Source of the DNA: Bacteroidales bacterium | GTDB lineage: Bacteria; Bacteroidota; Bacteroidia; Bacteroidales; F082 | DNA length: 64,000 nucleotides | Assembly: GCA_023229245.1 (NCBI GenBank) | Contig: JALNZU010000019.1 | Coordinates: 3,620 to 67,619 of the forward strand | Direction of reading: 5' to 3' | Shown: positions 30,001 through 36,542 of the stretch, one piece after another | Position numbering within the stretch: position 1 is the first letter of the stretch | Layout: every line of letters starts with the position of its first letter | Translations under genes and position numbers: made by a program | Notes under the pieces: model-generated | Told to the model about the DNA's origin: nothing | The model's database searches: none | What the model saw: the letters and a program-made list of their open reading frames with translations, nothing else

Positions 30001-30013
30001 GCAAAGAATTCAT
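24017..30013 (-). CDS. Giant alpha-2-macroglobulin family protein without thioester
   Basis: This 1998-aa secreted or periplasmic protein has an N-terminal hydrophobic signal (residues about 9-25). The first roughly 450 residues are helical. MG-type beta domains follow, including the characteristic TDRAIYRPGQTVFFKG near residue 604. The A2M segment (DSTGNISLHFTLPDALTKWKLMLLAHTQD) is near 1250 and the TED-like helical domain near 1450-1750. At the usual thioester position the sequence is NASIDQMLYRF instead of CxEQ, so no covalent trap can form. This is common in large Bacteroidota members. It is thought to protect the envelope against proteases. It begins a new, less AT-rich region beyond the cas locus. 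Confidence 0.92.
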   Translation of the reverse strand: MNSLPAHLKHVLLTTVILLVTPSFISPDMPDSYDRLWEQIESFARKGLPRSAMQELDKLHDQALAEKNHPQLLKATLYRFGLWQNFEEDPLIKSIDFALQTVPLLSSPASEILHSIIAELYWMYYQQERYSLMNRSPTTGLESDDIREWALTRLRDTIEAHYAASLRSHALLDTIPLKKFTPVLHTASDEAWQIQPRVFGFVATRALDYYMNRDAGLQDVIPEKALQDEALWLPAAQFAAFKLPTTSAGHAHILSLMQQLLASNLRQQQQEAMIHNELKRFRYLKQYYEPHSKADTLYLKALLSLQERNALHPASALIAADRAAFLIEQAKLSDKDTVSLAQAVEICRKAIEAYPKSRGAALCKSYKEQILETELNLTIQRVEQPQTPIAVRLEYRNLTQPAFRIVRIKSETLQEIMEYPELMARQAAVLKLKPDHQWSLELPFEPDYKSHSTIIDLPPLDNGLYLLIAAQDSSFKSENQVVFTSFQVSRLSFVQLKRNSDNHFYIIDRINGKAVANADVQLITREYDYNIRKYIQNTRSQLKSGKDGSFVVVPQKQLPTNQAFMIEVFTKNDTLYSDNYFDVYERKPNTRTQNKTWFFTDRAIYRPGQTVFFKGITLEKQANQAEWKLKEPHSTKLRFLDVNRKEISTQTLYTNAYGSFEGHFTIPQDLLTGTMMISNESGSVLFHVEYYKRPDFETSLEAEAEQYGLGDTVSIKGLAKAYAGYGLDHVEVRYTVERKIHYPYWPWWRGWPPFDQQSKHIASGTTQTSADGSFQIRFVAEPEARSTGHDYTAYSYTITADVVDRNGETRSGKLSIQIGEINLLMQARISEVVQKGHQADQSLQLVNLQQKPVNAMVTTRFYRLRDERTVLRPSVFSPTDRQILASQKLEALFPWDGFTLETEPDKQPKELVYEYERFVNGSIHIFPDDISSWSEGSYIVEFVAKDIKGQEVRLLHPFLLFDAGSSRSPSNETTWFYLDKKTAEPGDTLHLYLSSAAGGSRVLVEITAGEEIRYSRWHKLSKKKLIIPYIVSEADRGHMQIQALAVSHNRSHHLIESVEVPYTNKKLDITLETVRQPLKPGAEETWIIHIRGKQKEAIAAELLASLYDASLDQFVSHHWAFTTIERNPSAHRWMTDNGFLTYTASRLTMPKPHDYLFPPLEEIRLNWFGLGENRYWRANGRPVPLMSKEALVHDDGTNLSEQLSGTPESKYGDSQAEMDFESEEDIPQASSLRSDFRETAFFFPQLHTDSTGNISLHFTLPDALTKWKLMLLAHTQDMSSGLDTYTFEASKELMVVPNYARFYREGDTVWLTAKVVNMSDKTLNGIASLELSDAVSNELLPYLLTSDRQPVANLRPGQSKQIRWKAVLDGTGLMAVRYSISAGAYSDSEEQWIPLLPSGVIIRETLPLSVPAHSSKSFDFSSITKPVEGEKNLSLTLQYSNHPVWYAIQALPYLHQQQNASIDQMLYRFYANSLAAYIAKGIPSLMQTIESWKMEGADALLSNLEKNPELKAALLDETPWVMAAAQEADKKQNLQLLFDINKMQYERQMSIQKLRESQLPDGSWPWFPGMRGNVHTTQSVLLGLGRLIELIPESADEHLLNELIRNALRYLAQEMYKTYQKIEKEKQLKHWQIGTAQIDYLWIRSLFPHEEMSETDRQVLTYFIEKTISGWPKMEADTQAKAALVLYRHGKIKEAQELLASLKERSLFKEELGVYWKHQRYGTATAIESQAMMIAAFSQITHDTVLVDGIRQWLLLNKQTNRWPTARASSEAVFALLQYGTPWLEGQQQATISIGGHTLDVDHTQDRTGFTEKRWTASEITPDKGRVEINNPNPVVGWGGLFREYKVAVDQVRDSQTNLKIQRELLVLRESAPVPLWQPLKDNILKTGDKIKVRLIIETDRDMEFIHLRDLRAAAFEPESTLSAYQWNTALAYYQAVNDTYTDFFFDYLPRGKHLLEYTLIVMQQGEFAHGYAQLQSYYAPEFSATSKAQRVKVEGGE

Positions 30014-30087
30014 ACTATTTGATTTTTAGAATAATGGCCGAGACATAAGTCCCGGTAGATATCAGCTGACAAAATCCAAGCCAAACA

Positions 30088-30906
30088 TCAATCGCGTATG
30101 TGCGATCTAACAGGATTTCGCAGGTTACGGTATTCTATCAGTTCCATTTTCACGCTTCCTACTATGACTTTGGTCTCAGCTAACAGGGGCAGGTGATTTT
30201 TATCGTCGGTCACCCAGACATACATGGGATAGGCATCGGCAAACACATTTCCGGTAGCCATCATAGGTGCAAATTTCAAACAACGATACACCCCTAATTC
30301 GGTTCGTATATTTTCAGTGCCTACATATTTTATCTTGCTGTAATAGACCGAGTCATCCAGAAAAAATTCGATTAGATAGCTGCTGTCGGCATCGAAATCG
30401 TTCAGGTCTAAGGTTCTCATAAAAAAGAGAGCTGATACAAAATCATGAGTGTTTTGAGGTATAGGCATGCGGGCAGTACGACTGATAGCTATCTGTTGCT
30501 CGGGATAAAAATAAACCTCATCATCTTTTTTATACCCTCCTTCACGGGTGCGTCTGACAAACAGAAATGGGATGAGAGCTTCTTTATCCACATACGATTC
30601 AAAGCGGTCTCTCACCTTGAAAAACCAGTTGAACGCACCTTTGCTTCTACCCTCGCCCACCAAATGCCAGGTCTCTCTGCCAAAAAACCTTTTCTTGGAT
30701 TCATTGACGGTAATGGTTGCCTCACCTGCCGTAACGTTTCCTGTCAGCATCGCACTGTAATACACCTTGAATCGCAGGTACTCTTTTTCAGCAAAGGCAT
30801 GATTAGGGTGATGACGATAAGTTTGACCATAGCCCTTCGAGGCTACCAACAGCCCTGCAATACAAAGTATCAATATCCACACGCTAGCCGGTTTATGTTG
30901 TCTCAT
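30088..30906 (-). CDS. DUF3108 domain protein, exported
   Basis: This is a 272-aa protein with a signal peptide (WILILCIAGLLVASKGYGQ, residues about 10-28). The body is a beta-rich DUF3108-type domain, recognisable from YLRFKVYYSAMLTGNVTAGEATI near the start and KMELIEYRNL at the end. Members are periplasmic or outer-membrane-associated proteins of unknown function in Bacteroidota and proteobacteria. Its start overlaps the end of leuS by 4 nt, so the two are translationally coupled and probably cotranscribed. Confidence 0.85.
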   Translation of the reverse strand: MRQHKPASVWILILCIAGLLVASKGYGQTYRHHPNHAFAEKEYLRFKVYYSAMLTGNVTAGEATITVNESKKRFFGRETWHLVGEGRSKGAFNWFFKVRDRFESYVDKEALIPFLFVRRTREGGYKKDDEVYFYPEQQIAISRTARMPIPQNTHDFVSALFFMRTLDLNDFDADSSYLIEFFLDDSVYYSKIKYVGTENIRTELGVYRCLKFAPMMATGNVFADAYPMYVWVTDDKNHLPLLAETKVIVGSVKMELIEYRNLRNPVRSHIRD

Positions 30907-33900
30907 CCCACCACTATATTGATAATCCGTTGAGGTATAACGATAATCTTACGCACTTGTTTCCCTTCTGTCCATCTTTTTGTTTCTTGATGAGCCAATA
31001 CTGCTGATTCTATCTCGTTGGTCTCTATATCTGCCGGCAGCTCTATCTTAAATCGTGTCTTGCCATTAAACGATACCGGATATACTACCGATTGCTGTAT
31101 CAGATACCGCTCATCGCATACGGGGAACGTCTGCTTTACCACTGTGTCCTCATGGCCGCACAAATGCCATAACTCTTCAGCTATATGCGGTGCATAGGGT
31201 GAGATCAAAATGATGAAAGGCTCTAATATCTGACGTTTGTTGCATTTCAGCTCGGTCAGCTCATTGACGCCTATCATAAAAGCCGAAACTGCCGTGTTGA
31301 AAGAGTAGCGTTCTATATCATCTTCTACTTTACGTATTGTTTTATGGAGCACCCGCCATTCTTTATCGGTCGGAGTTTCATCCGATAAGCTAAAAGTATG
31401 CTGGTCGTTATGAAAAAGGCGCCACAGCTTACGGATAAACCGAAACACACCTTCTATACCCTGAGTGTCCCATGGTTTTGACTGTTCTATAGGCCCCAGA
31501 AACATCTCATAAATACGTAAAGTATCGGCTCCATACCTGTCGATCAGCTCGTCAGGATTCTGCACATTGAACTTGGATTTCGACATCTTCTCTACCTCAT
31601 AGCCACAGATATACTTCCCATCTTCCAACACAAACCGGGCATCGGCTAAATGAGGCTGCCACTTTTTAAATGCCTCTATATCTAGTATATCATTATGTAC
31701 TAAGCTTATATCCACATTAATTGGATCAGAATATTGTTCTCGTCCGGCTATGTTTTTCGATACAAAGGCAGGGAAATTTTCAATGCTTTCTTTTTCAACA
31801 AAAGCCTCAACCTCTTTTCCGGCTATGGCATCTTTGATACGCTGTACGATTTGCTCACGCTGATCAAGGAAATCACGTATAGGGATCAGCAAGAGGGTAT
31901 AATCTTGTTCTTTAGCCCATTGTTCATAAGCAGTAGCTAATTTATCCAATGCTTGTTGCCGTTTTATTTCGATGATCAGCCGCACTTCGGGAGCATAAAA
32001 GTCAAAGCGTCTGCTACCCGATTTGAACTCCTGAAAAAACTCTACCCCAAGTTTCTTGTCTCTCAGCTCTTCCCAAAGAACATATTCGGCCATCTTTTCG
32101 GGATTTATCCTGTAAACCAAATTAGACCGCCCTTGTATCATCCCTTGATTAATCAGCTTTTTAAATGGTTCGGGCTTGATAGCTAATCCTAAATCGTAAA
32201 GAAACATATTCCAGAAGCGGGCGTATATCAGGTGGCCTGTAGCATGTTCGGCACCACCAATATATAGGTCCACATTTTTCCAGTAGTGCACTGCTTCTTT
32301 AGAGAAATACTGATGGTTATTCTGCGGGTCCATATATCTGAGATAGTATCCGCTGGAACCGGCAAAGCCGGGCATAGTATTGGTTTCTAAGGGATAGCCT
32401 TCTTTTGTCTTCCAGTTTTCGGCTCTTGCCAATGGTGGCTCGCCTGTTTCGGTAGGTAGGAATGCATCTATCGCAGGCAGCTCAAGTGGCAGCTCGTTTT
32501 CGGATAAGGTATAAGGCATTCCGTCTTTGTAATAAACAGGGAACGGCTCACCCCAGTACCTCTGACGGCTGAAGATGGCATCACGCAGGCGATAGTTGAT
32601 TTTTGCGGTGCCTATCCCTTTCTTTTCTGCTTCTGTCACTACCGCACTGATCGCATCCATCACATCCATGCCATTGATGAATCCCGAGTTAACAGCTATA
32701 CCTTCTTTGGCATCATAAGATGTTTCCCAGAAGGCTGTATCTGTAGGTTCCTCATCTTTTTGGGTGATGACCTGAATAATGGGAAGCTGAAAATATCGGG
32801 CAAAGGCAAAGTCGCGGCTATCGTGCGCCGGTACAGCCATGATGGCTCCTGTGCCATAACCCATGAGTACGTAATCAGCTATCCAGATAGGTATAGGCTG
32901 TTCGGTGAATGGGTTGAAAGCATATGCACCTGTAAATACTCCACTTACTTTTTTTACTTCGGTCATTCGCTCTCTTTCCGAACGATTTTTTGTGCGCCTT
33001 ATATATTCTTCTACTTCGGCCAACTGTGCCTCAGCGGTAATTTGTCCTACTACCTCATGCTCGGGAGCCAACACCATGAAGCTAGCCCCAAACACCGTGT
33101 CGGGACGGGTAGTAAAAACCTCTATCTCAAGCTCGGTATCGCGTATAGCAAAACGCAGAGTACCACCAACTGATTTACCAATCCAGTTACGCTGTATCTC
33201 TTTGATAGAATCGCTCCAGTCAATAGTCTCCAATCCATCCAACAGCCTGTCGGCATAAGCAGTGATCCGTAGCAGCCATTGTTTCATTGATTTACGTTCA
33301 ACGGGATATCCGCCGCGTATGGATAAGCCTTCGCTCACCTCGTCGTTGGCTAATACCGTTCCTAAAGCCGGGCACCAATTGACTATAGTATCATCAATAT
33401 AAGCTAAGCGATAAGGCATAAGATATTGCTGACGCTGCTTTTCTGTCATCTGTAGCCACTGTTCAGCACTAAAATGATTAATGTCACCTGATGCAGCATT
33501 CACATTTGCATTACCTTCTGTTTCAAAGATAGCTATCAGTTTTTCTATAGGCTCTGCACGTTCTGTGTCGCGGTTATACCATGAATGGAAGAGCTGTATG
33601 AAAGTCCATTGCGTCCATTTGTAATAAGCCGGGTCACAAGTTTTTACTTCTCTGTCCCAATCGTATGAGAATCCTATTTTATCTAACTGTTCTCTGTATC
33701 GTGCGATATTTTTATCAGTAGTGATCATTGGATGTGTGCCGGTTTGTATGGCATATTGCTCGGCTGGCAGCCCGTATGCGTCATAGCCCATTGGATGAAG
33801 CACATTGAAGCCTTTCAGCCTTTTATACCTTGCCACTATATCGGAAGCGATATAGCCTAATGGATGCCCTACATGCAATCCGGCTCCTGAAGGATAGGGA

Positions 33901-34016
33901 AACATATCCAACACATAATATTTAGGCTTGCCGGAATCAATATCTACTTTATAAACCTTGTTTTGTCGCCAGTATTCCTGCCACTTTTTTTCAACTTCTG
34001 TAAACTGATAATCCAT
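30903..34016 (-). CDS. leuS: Leucine--tRNA ligase with an inserted nuclease-like domain
   Basis: This 1037-aa class Ia synthetase charges tRNA-Leu with leucine. It has the HIGH-type motif (PYPSGAGLHVGHPLGY near 41-56), the CP1 editing domain (about 230-430, with FTTRPDTVFGASF) and KMSKS at 810-814. The anticodon-binding and C-terminal domains are complete. It is longer than usual because residues 639-748 form an extra domain between LVYRIN and PAFVSKNIAGREQYSDP, just before the leucine-specific domain and KMSKS loop. All synthetase motifs are intact and the frame is open throughout, so the enzyme should be active. Confidence 0.97.
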   Translation of the reverse strand: MDYQFTEVEKKWQEYWRQNKVYKVDIDSGKPKYYVLDMFPYPSGAGLHVGHPLGYIASDIVARYKRLKGFNVLHPMGYDAYGLPAEQYAIQTGTHPMITTDKNIARYREQLDKIGFSYDWDREVKTCDPAYYKWTQWTFIQLFHSWYNRDTERAEPIEKLIAIFETEGNANVNAASGDINHFSAEQWLQMTEKQRQQYLMPYRLAYIDDTIVNWCPALGTVLANDEVSEGLSIRGGYPVERKSMKQWLLRITAYADRLLDGLETIDWSDSIKEIQRNWIGKSVGGTLRFAIRDTELEIEVFTTRPDTVFGASFMVLAPEHEVVGQITAEAQLAEVEEYIRRTKNRSERERMTEVKKVSGVFTGAYAFNPFTEQPIPIWIADYVLMGYGTGAIMAVPAHDSRDFAFARYFQLPIIQVITQKDEEPTDTAFWETSYDAKEGIAVNSGFINGMDVMDAISAVVTEAEKKGIGTAKINYRLRDAIFSRQRYWGEPFPVYYKDGMPYTLSENELPLELPAIDAFLPTETGEPPLARAENWKTKEGYPLETNTMPGFAGSSGYYLRYMDPQNNHQYFSKEAVHYWKNVDLYIGGAEHATGHLIYARFWNMFLYDLGLAIKPEPFKKLINQGMIQGRSNLVYRINPEKMAEYVLWEELRDKKLGVEFFQEFKSGSRRFDFYAPEVRLIIEIKRQQALDKLATAYEQWAKEQDYTLLLIPIRDFLDQREQIVQRIKDAIAGKEVEAFVEKESIENFPAFVSKNIAGREQYSDPINVDISLVHNDILDIEAFKKWQPHLADARFVLEDGKYICGYEVEKMSKSKFNVQNPDELIDRYGADTLRIYEMFLGPIEQSKPWDTQGIEGVFRFIRKLWRLFHNDQHTFSLSDETPTDKEWRVLHKTIRKVEDDIERYSFNTAVSAFMIGVNELTELKCNKRQILEPFIILISPYAPHIAEELWHLCGHEDTVVKQTFPVCDERYLIQQSVVYPVSFNGKTRFKIELPADIETNEIESAVLAHQETKRWTEGKQVRKIIVIPQRIINIVVG
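31773..32102 (-). other. DUF559/Vsr-like PD-(D/E)xK domain inserted in LeuS
   Basis: LeuS residues 639-748 do not belong to any standard LeuRS domain. They read EKMAEYVLWEELRDKKLG, then a basic loop SGSRR, then FDFYAPEVRLIIEIKRQQ. This is the layout of DUF559 (Vsr-like) endonuclease domains, in which a WEELR helix is followed by D...ExK on adjacent strands. The key residues are D672, E683 and K685. A helix (ALDKLATAYEQWAKE) and strand (YTLLLIPIRDF) follow. There are no intein splice residues and no stop codon. Function as a nuclease inside a synthetase is inference. Confidence 0.75.
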
Positions 34017-34086
34017 GCTTTGATTTCTTACTGGTATAATTAACGTATTGAAATTTTAATTGTTCTGATTTATATTGTGTAACTCC

Positions 34087-34344
34087 TCAAAGGTGATATC
34101 TAACAATCCTTACTGTTCCCATCCGTTGATGTCGTAGTGCCATCATTCTGTCGGATGTCGTATATATTGCCTGATTCAGATACTCCCTTACATCCACCGG
34201 TTCAGGGTCAGGATGATGTGCCGCTTCTGGCTGATACCGTACCGGATCATTAGGTACCCGCAATCCATATGGGTTGGGCTTTGGCCGGGCCGATAACGCA
34301 TTTGTAAGCAACCAAGAAAACAGCAAATACACTCTACGTATCAT
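34087..34344 (-). CDS. Small exported hypothetical protein
   Basis: This is an 85-aa protein from the ATG at 34344; a 19-residue upstream extension is possible but unlike a signal peptide. It has an N-terminal hydrophobic segment (VYLLFSWLLTNALSA) followed by a proline-rich stretch (PKPNPYGLRVPNDPVRYQPE) and a basic C-terminus (MALRHQRMGTVRIVRYHL). I recognise no family. It is flanked by leuS and yraN in the same orientation, and the gap to yraN is about 150 bp. Confidence 0.5.
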   Translation of the reverse strand: MIRRVYLLFSWLLTNALSARPKPNPYGLRVPNDPVRYQPEAAHHPDPEPVDVREYLNQAIYTTSDRMMALRHQRMGTVRIVRYHL

Positions 34345-34501
34345 AAATCTATGGGTGTAAACAAAGTGCGAAATTACAGAAAAGCGTTTAACTCTCTGCA
34401 TCCTCCTTCTATAGATTCGTATATGACCGAATCGGAGCTATGTACAACTGATTGACATCTTATAACACGGCAATAGGTACACAGCTTTTTTACTCAACTT
34501 T

Positions 34502-34864
34502 TCAAAGAGTAGGGTAAAACGCATCTTCTATGTGATGCACTGTCTTTTTATCAGGGGTGATGACTACGGATATGATGTCGAAGCGGGTTTCAATATCCAA
34601 GTCGTTTTTTAGTATATAAGCTTCGGCAGCCCGTATCAGTATGCGTCGTTTAGCTGCTGTAACAAAAAATTCCGGCTCGCCGTAACGGGTTGTTGTCCGA
34701 CTTTTTACCTCAATAATAACCAACATATCCCCATCTTTTGCGATGATATCAATTTCCTCTCTCCCGTAGCGCCAGTTACGCTCTAAAATCTGATAACCCA
34801 TTCCTTTTATATGCCGGACAGCCATATCTTCACCCGTTTGCCCTAATATGTTGTGATCTGCCAT
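34502..34864 (-). CDS. yraN: YraN family (UPF0102) protein
   Basis: This 120-aa predicted PD-(D/E)xK nuclease-fold protein has the family signatures GQTGEDMAVRHIKGMGYQILERNWR, then REEIDIIAKDGDMLVIIEVKSR. The metal-binding set is D39 and E52-x-K54. The cellular role is unsettled, with links to recombination suggested by genome context. The ATG at 34864 has a TAACTTTG -7-like box upstream (34897-34904, minus strand), giving a short leader. Length and termini are normal. Confidence 0.93.
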   Translation of the reverse strand: MADHNILGQTGEDMAVRHIKGMGYQILERNWRYGREEIDIIAKDGDMLVIIEVKSRTTTRYGEPEFFVTAAKRRILIRAAEAYILKNDLDIETRFDIISVVITPDKKTVHHIEDAFYPTL

Positions 34865-35049
34865 AAGATATTTTATATGATGTGTATAGGCTCTTGCAAA
34901 GTTATGAAATATAGTTTGTTATGATAACTATGGAGCTGATAAATCAATGGTTTAAAAAGTTTAAATCCATGCTGCTATGCATTCAAGTCATTCATGTTAT
35001 GAATAATTCTATGCATAAGAACTCAAAAACTTTGTGGAGCCTTTTTTCC

Positions 35050-35571
35050 TCAGTCATTCAGGCTGGCAAAAAGTACCACATAATTATTACCTCTTTTTTT
35101 GGCACATTTAGGGCAGGTGGTGTACCAGATAAATTGCCTCTTAGTTTGAAATCCTTTACTTTTTACAATCTCATGCAACTGTTTCCACCATTTGGGAATA
35201 TGTTTATAAGGTCCATCAAACACACGGCTATAAAACATCCCGTTGAGTTCTATATAGTTTTTTTCTTCTAACTTACGGTCAACAGCCAGATATATCATCA
35301 TTTTCCATGGTGAGAGCGGTTCCGACAGGCATAGGTAATGAGGTACCGTTGCTTCAGAATTTTCTAATATTTTATCTAATCGTCGGATGACCCATCTAAA
35401 ATTTAACGGCACATAATAACACGTATAAACCGTCTCACTTAGAAATCCTTTTTCAGACCATTCATGCAGCTTGTCGTCCCAATGTTCGAGGTCTAAAACC
35501 GGACAACAGATATCGTTTTGTTCCATTTGGTTTGTGTGATTCAAATATGATATTTCTTGCTTATCCTCCAT
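35050..35571 (-). CDS. Conserved-type hypothetical protein with CPxC motif
   Basis: This is a 173-aa soluble protein without signal or membrane segments. MEQNDICCPVLDLEHWDDKLHEW near the start may mark an alternative, later ATG (residue 16). Distinct features are a Cys-Cys pair, many aromatic residues, and C-terminal CPKCAKKRGNNYVVLFA with a CxxC that may bind metal. Genes of this type in Bacteroidota are sometimes labelled hydrolase, but I see no catalytic motif that would support the label. It starts 3 bp after the LD-carboxypeptidase stop, so the two form an operon. Confidence 0.75.
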   Translation of the reverse strand: MEDKQEISYLNHTNQMEQNDICCPVLDLEHWDDKLHEWSEKGFLSETVYTCYYVPLNFRWVIRRLDKILENSEATVPHYLCLSEPLSPWKMMIYLAVDRKLEEKNYIELNGMFYSRVFDGPYKHIPKWWKQLHEIVKSKGFQTKRQFIWYTTCPKCAKKRGNNYVVLFASLND

Positions 35572-35574
35572 GAC

Positions 35575-36489
35575 TTACTGTTTTTGAATTTGTGCTTCTT
35601 CCTTTAGCATCACTTGATGAGGGCTTACAGACATCTGCATTTTCCGGCCTATGATAAGTGCTCTGTTGTCATCAAGATGCCCGGCAGGAAATCCAAACAT
35701 CATTGGAAAACTGTATTCGGTCAGTTGCGATGCAATGATCTCGTATGCCTGCTGGCCAAAAGGGATATCGGTATCCATCATCTTGGTAAAACCTCCTATT
35801 ATCAGTCCGGCTATTTGATTAAACAGACCGGCACGCTTCAGGCTGAGGATCATACGATCAATGTGATAAAGATATTCGCCCACATCTTCTAAAAACAATA
35901 TACACTCCTTATATGCAGGGAAGAGCGCAGACCCTTGTAGGCTGTACAACATTGAGAGGTTCCCTCCTATCAGTCTGCCTACGGCCTGTCCATACCGGTT
36001 CAACGGATGAGGTGTGATAGTATATGACAACGGTTTTCCTTCCAGGCTGTCAAACAAGCTGTTCAGGCTGTCTGCCGTATGATGGCTAAAGTTGACAGGC
36101 ATGGTTGCATGCAGGCTCTCAAAACCTTCAGCCAATATCCGGGCATGCAACACAGTAATATCACTATAACCTACTACCCATTTGGGATGTTTTCTAAAAC
36201 CGGTAAAATCAAGGTGGTCAACGATCTGCAAGCTTCCATATCCTCCTCTTGCACAAAATATGGCATGTATGTCAGGATCATCAAGAAGTTGTTGGAAATG
36301 GCGTCTGCGTTGGGTTAGATCACCGGCAAACTGGTGGTGTACAGCCAGCACCTCCATGTCTGACCGCACATTATATCCTTTTTGTTCAATGACTTTGATA
36401 GCTTCTTTTAATTGCTCACTTCGGATACTGCTTGCCGGAGCGGCCAAAGCTATCAGATCACCTTTTTGCAAATCAGGCGGAGTATTCAT
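35575..36489 (-). CDS. Muramoyltetrapeptide LD-carboxypeptidase (peptidase family S66)
   Basis: This 304-aa serine peptidase removes the terminal D-Ala from murein tetrapeptides during peptidoglycan recycling. The N-terminal PPDLQKGDLIALAAPASS and the ARGGYGSLQIVDHLD segment are typical. The catalytic triad is visible as S109 (VGYSDIT), E201 (LFLEDVGEYLYHIDRM) and H271 (GFPAGHLDDN). There is no signal peptide, which fits a cytoplasmic role. It is divergently transcribed from metG, with about 50 bp between the starts. Confidence 0.95.
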   Translation of the reverse strand: MNTPPDLQKGDLIALAAPASSIRSEQLKEAIKVIEQKGYNVRSDMEVLAVHHQFAGDLTQRRRHFQQLLDDPDIHAIFCARGGYGSLQIVDHLDFTGFRKHPKWVVGYSDITVLHARILAEGFESLHATMPVNFSHHTADSLNSLFDSLEGKPLSYTITPHPLNRYGQAVGRLIGGNLSMLYSLQGSALFPAYKECILFLEDVGEYLYHIDRMILSLKRAGLFNQIAGLIIGGFTKMMDTDIPFGQQAYEIIASQLTEYSFPMMFGFPAGHLDDNRALIIGRKMQMSVSPHQVMLKEEAQIQKQ

Positions 36490-36542
36490 CTAAAAGGATT
36501 CTTACCTTTGTCAAAATTTTTTTGACCCAATCGTTTACCGTA

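Noticed and set aside
31773..32102. An intein in LeuS.
   Set aside because: At 110 residues it is too short, has no Cys/Ser start and no HN end, and the synthetase reads through without splice motifs.
32760..33258. Long plus-strand frames antisense to leuS, and similar ones antisense to the macroglobulin gene.
   Set aside because: They are shadows of strongly coding genes on the other strand.
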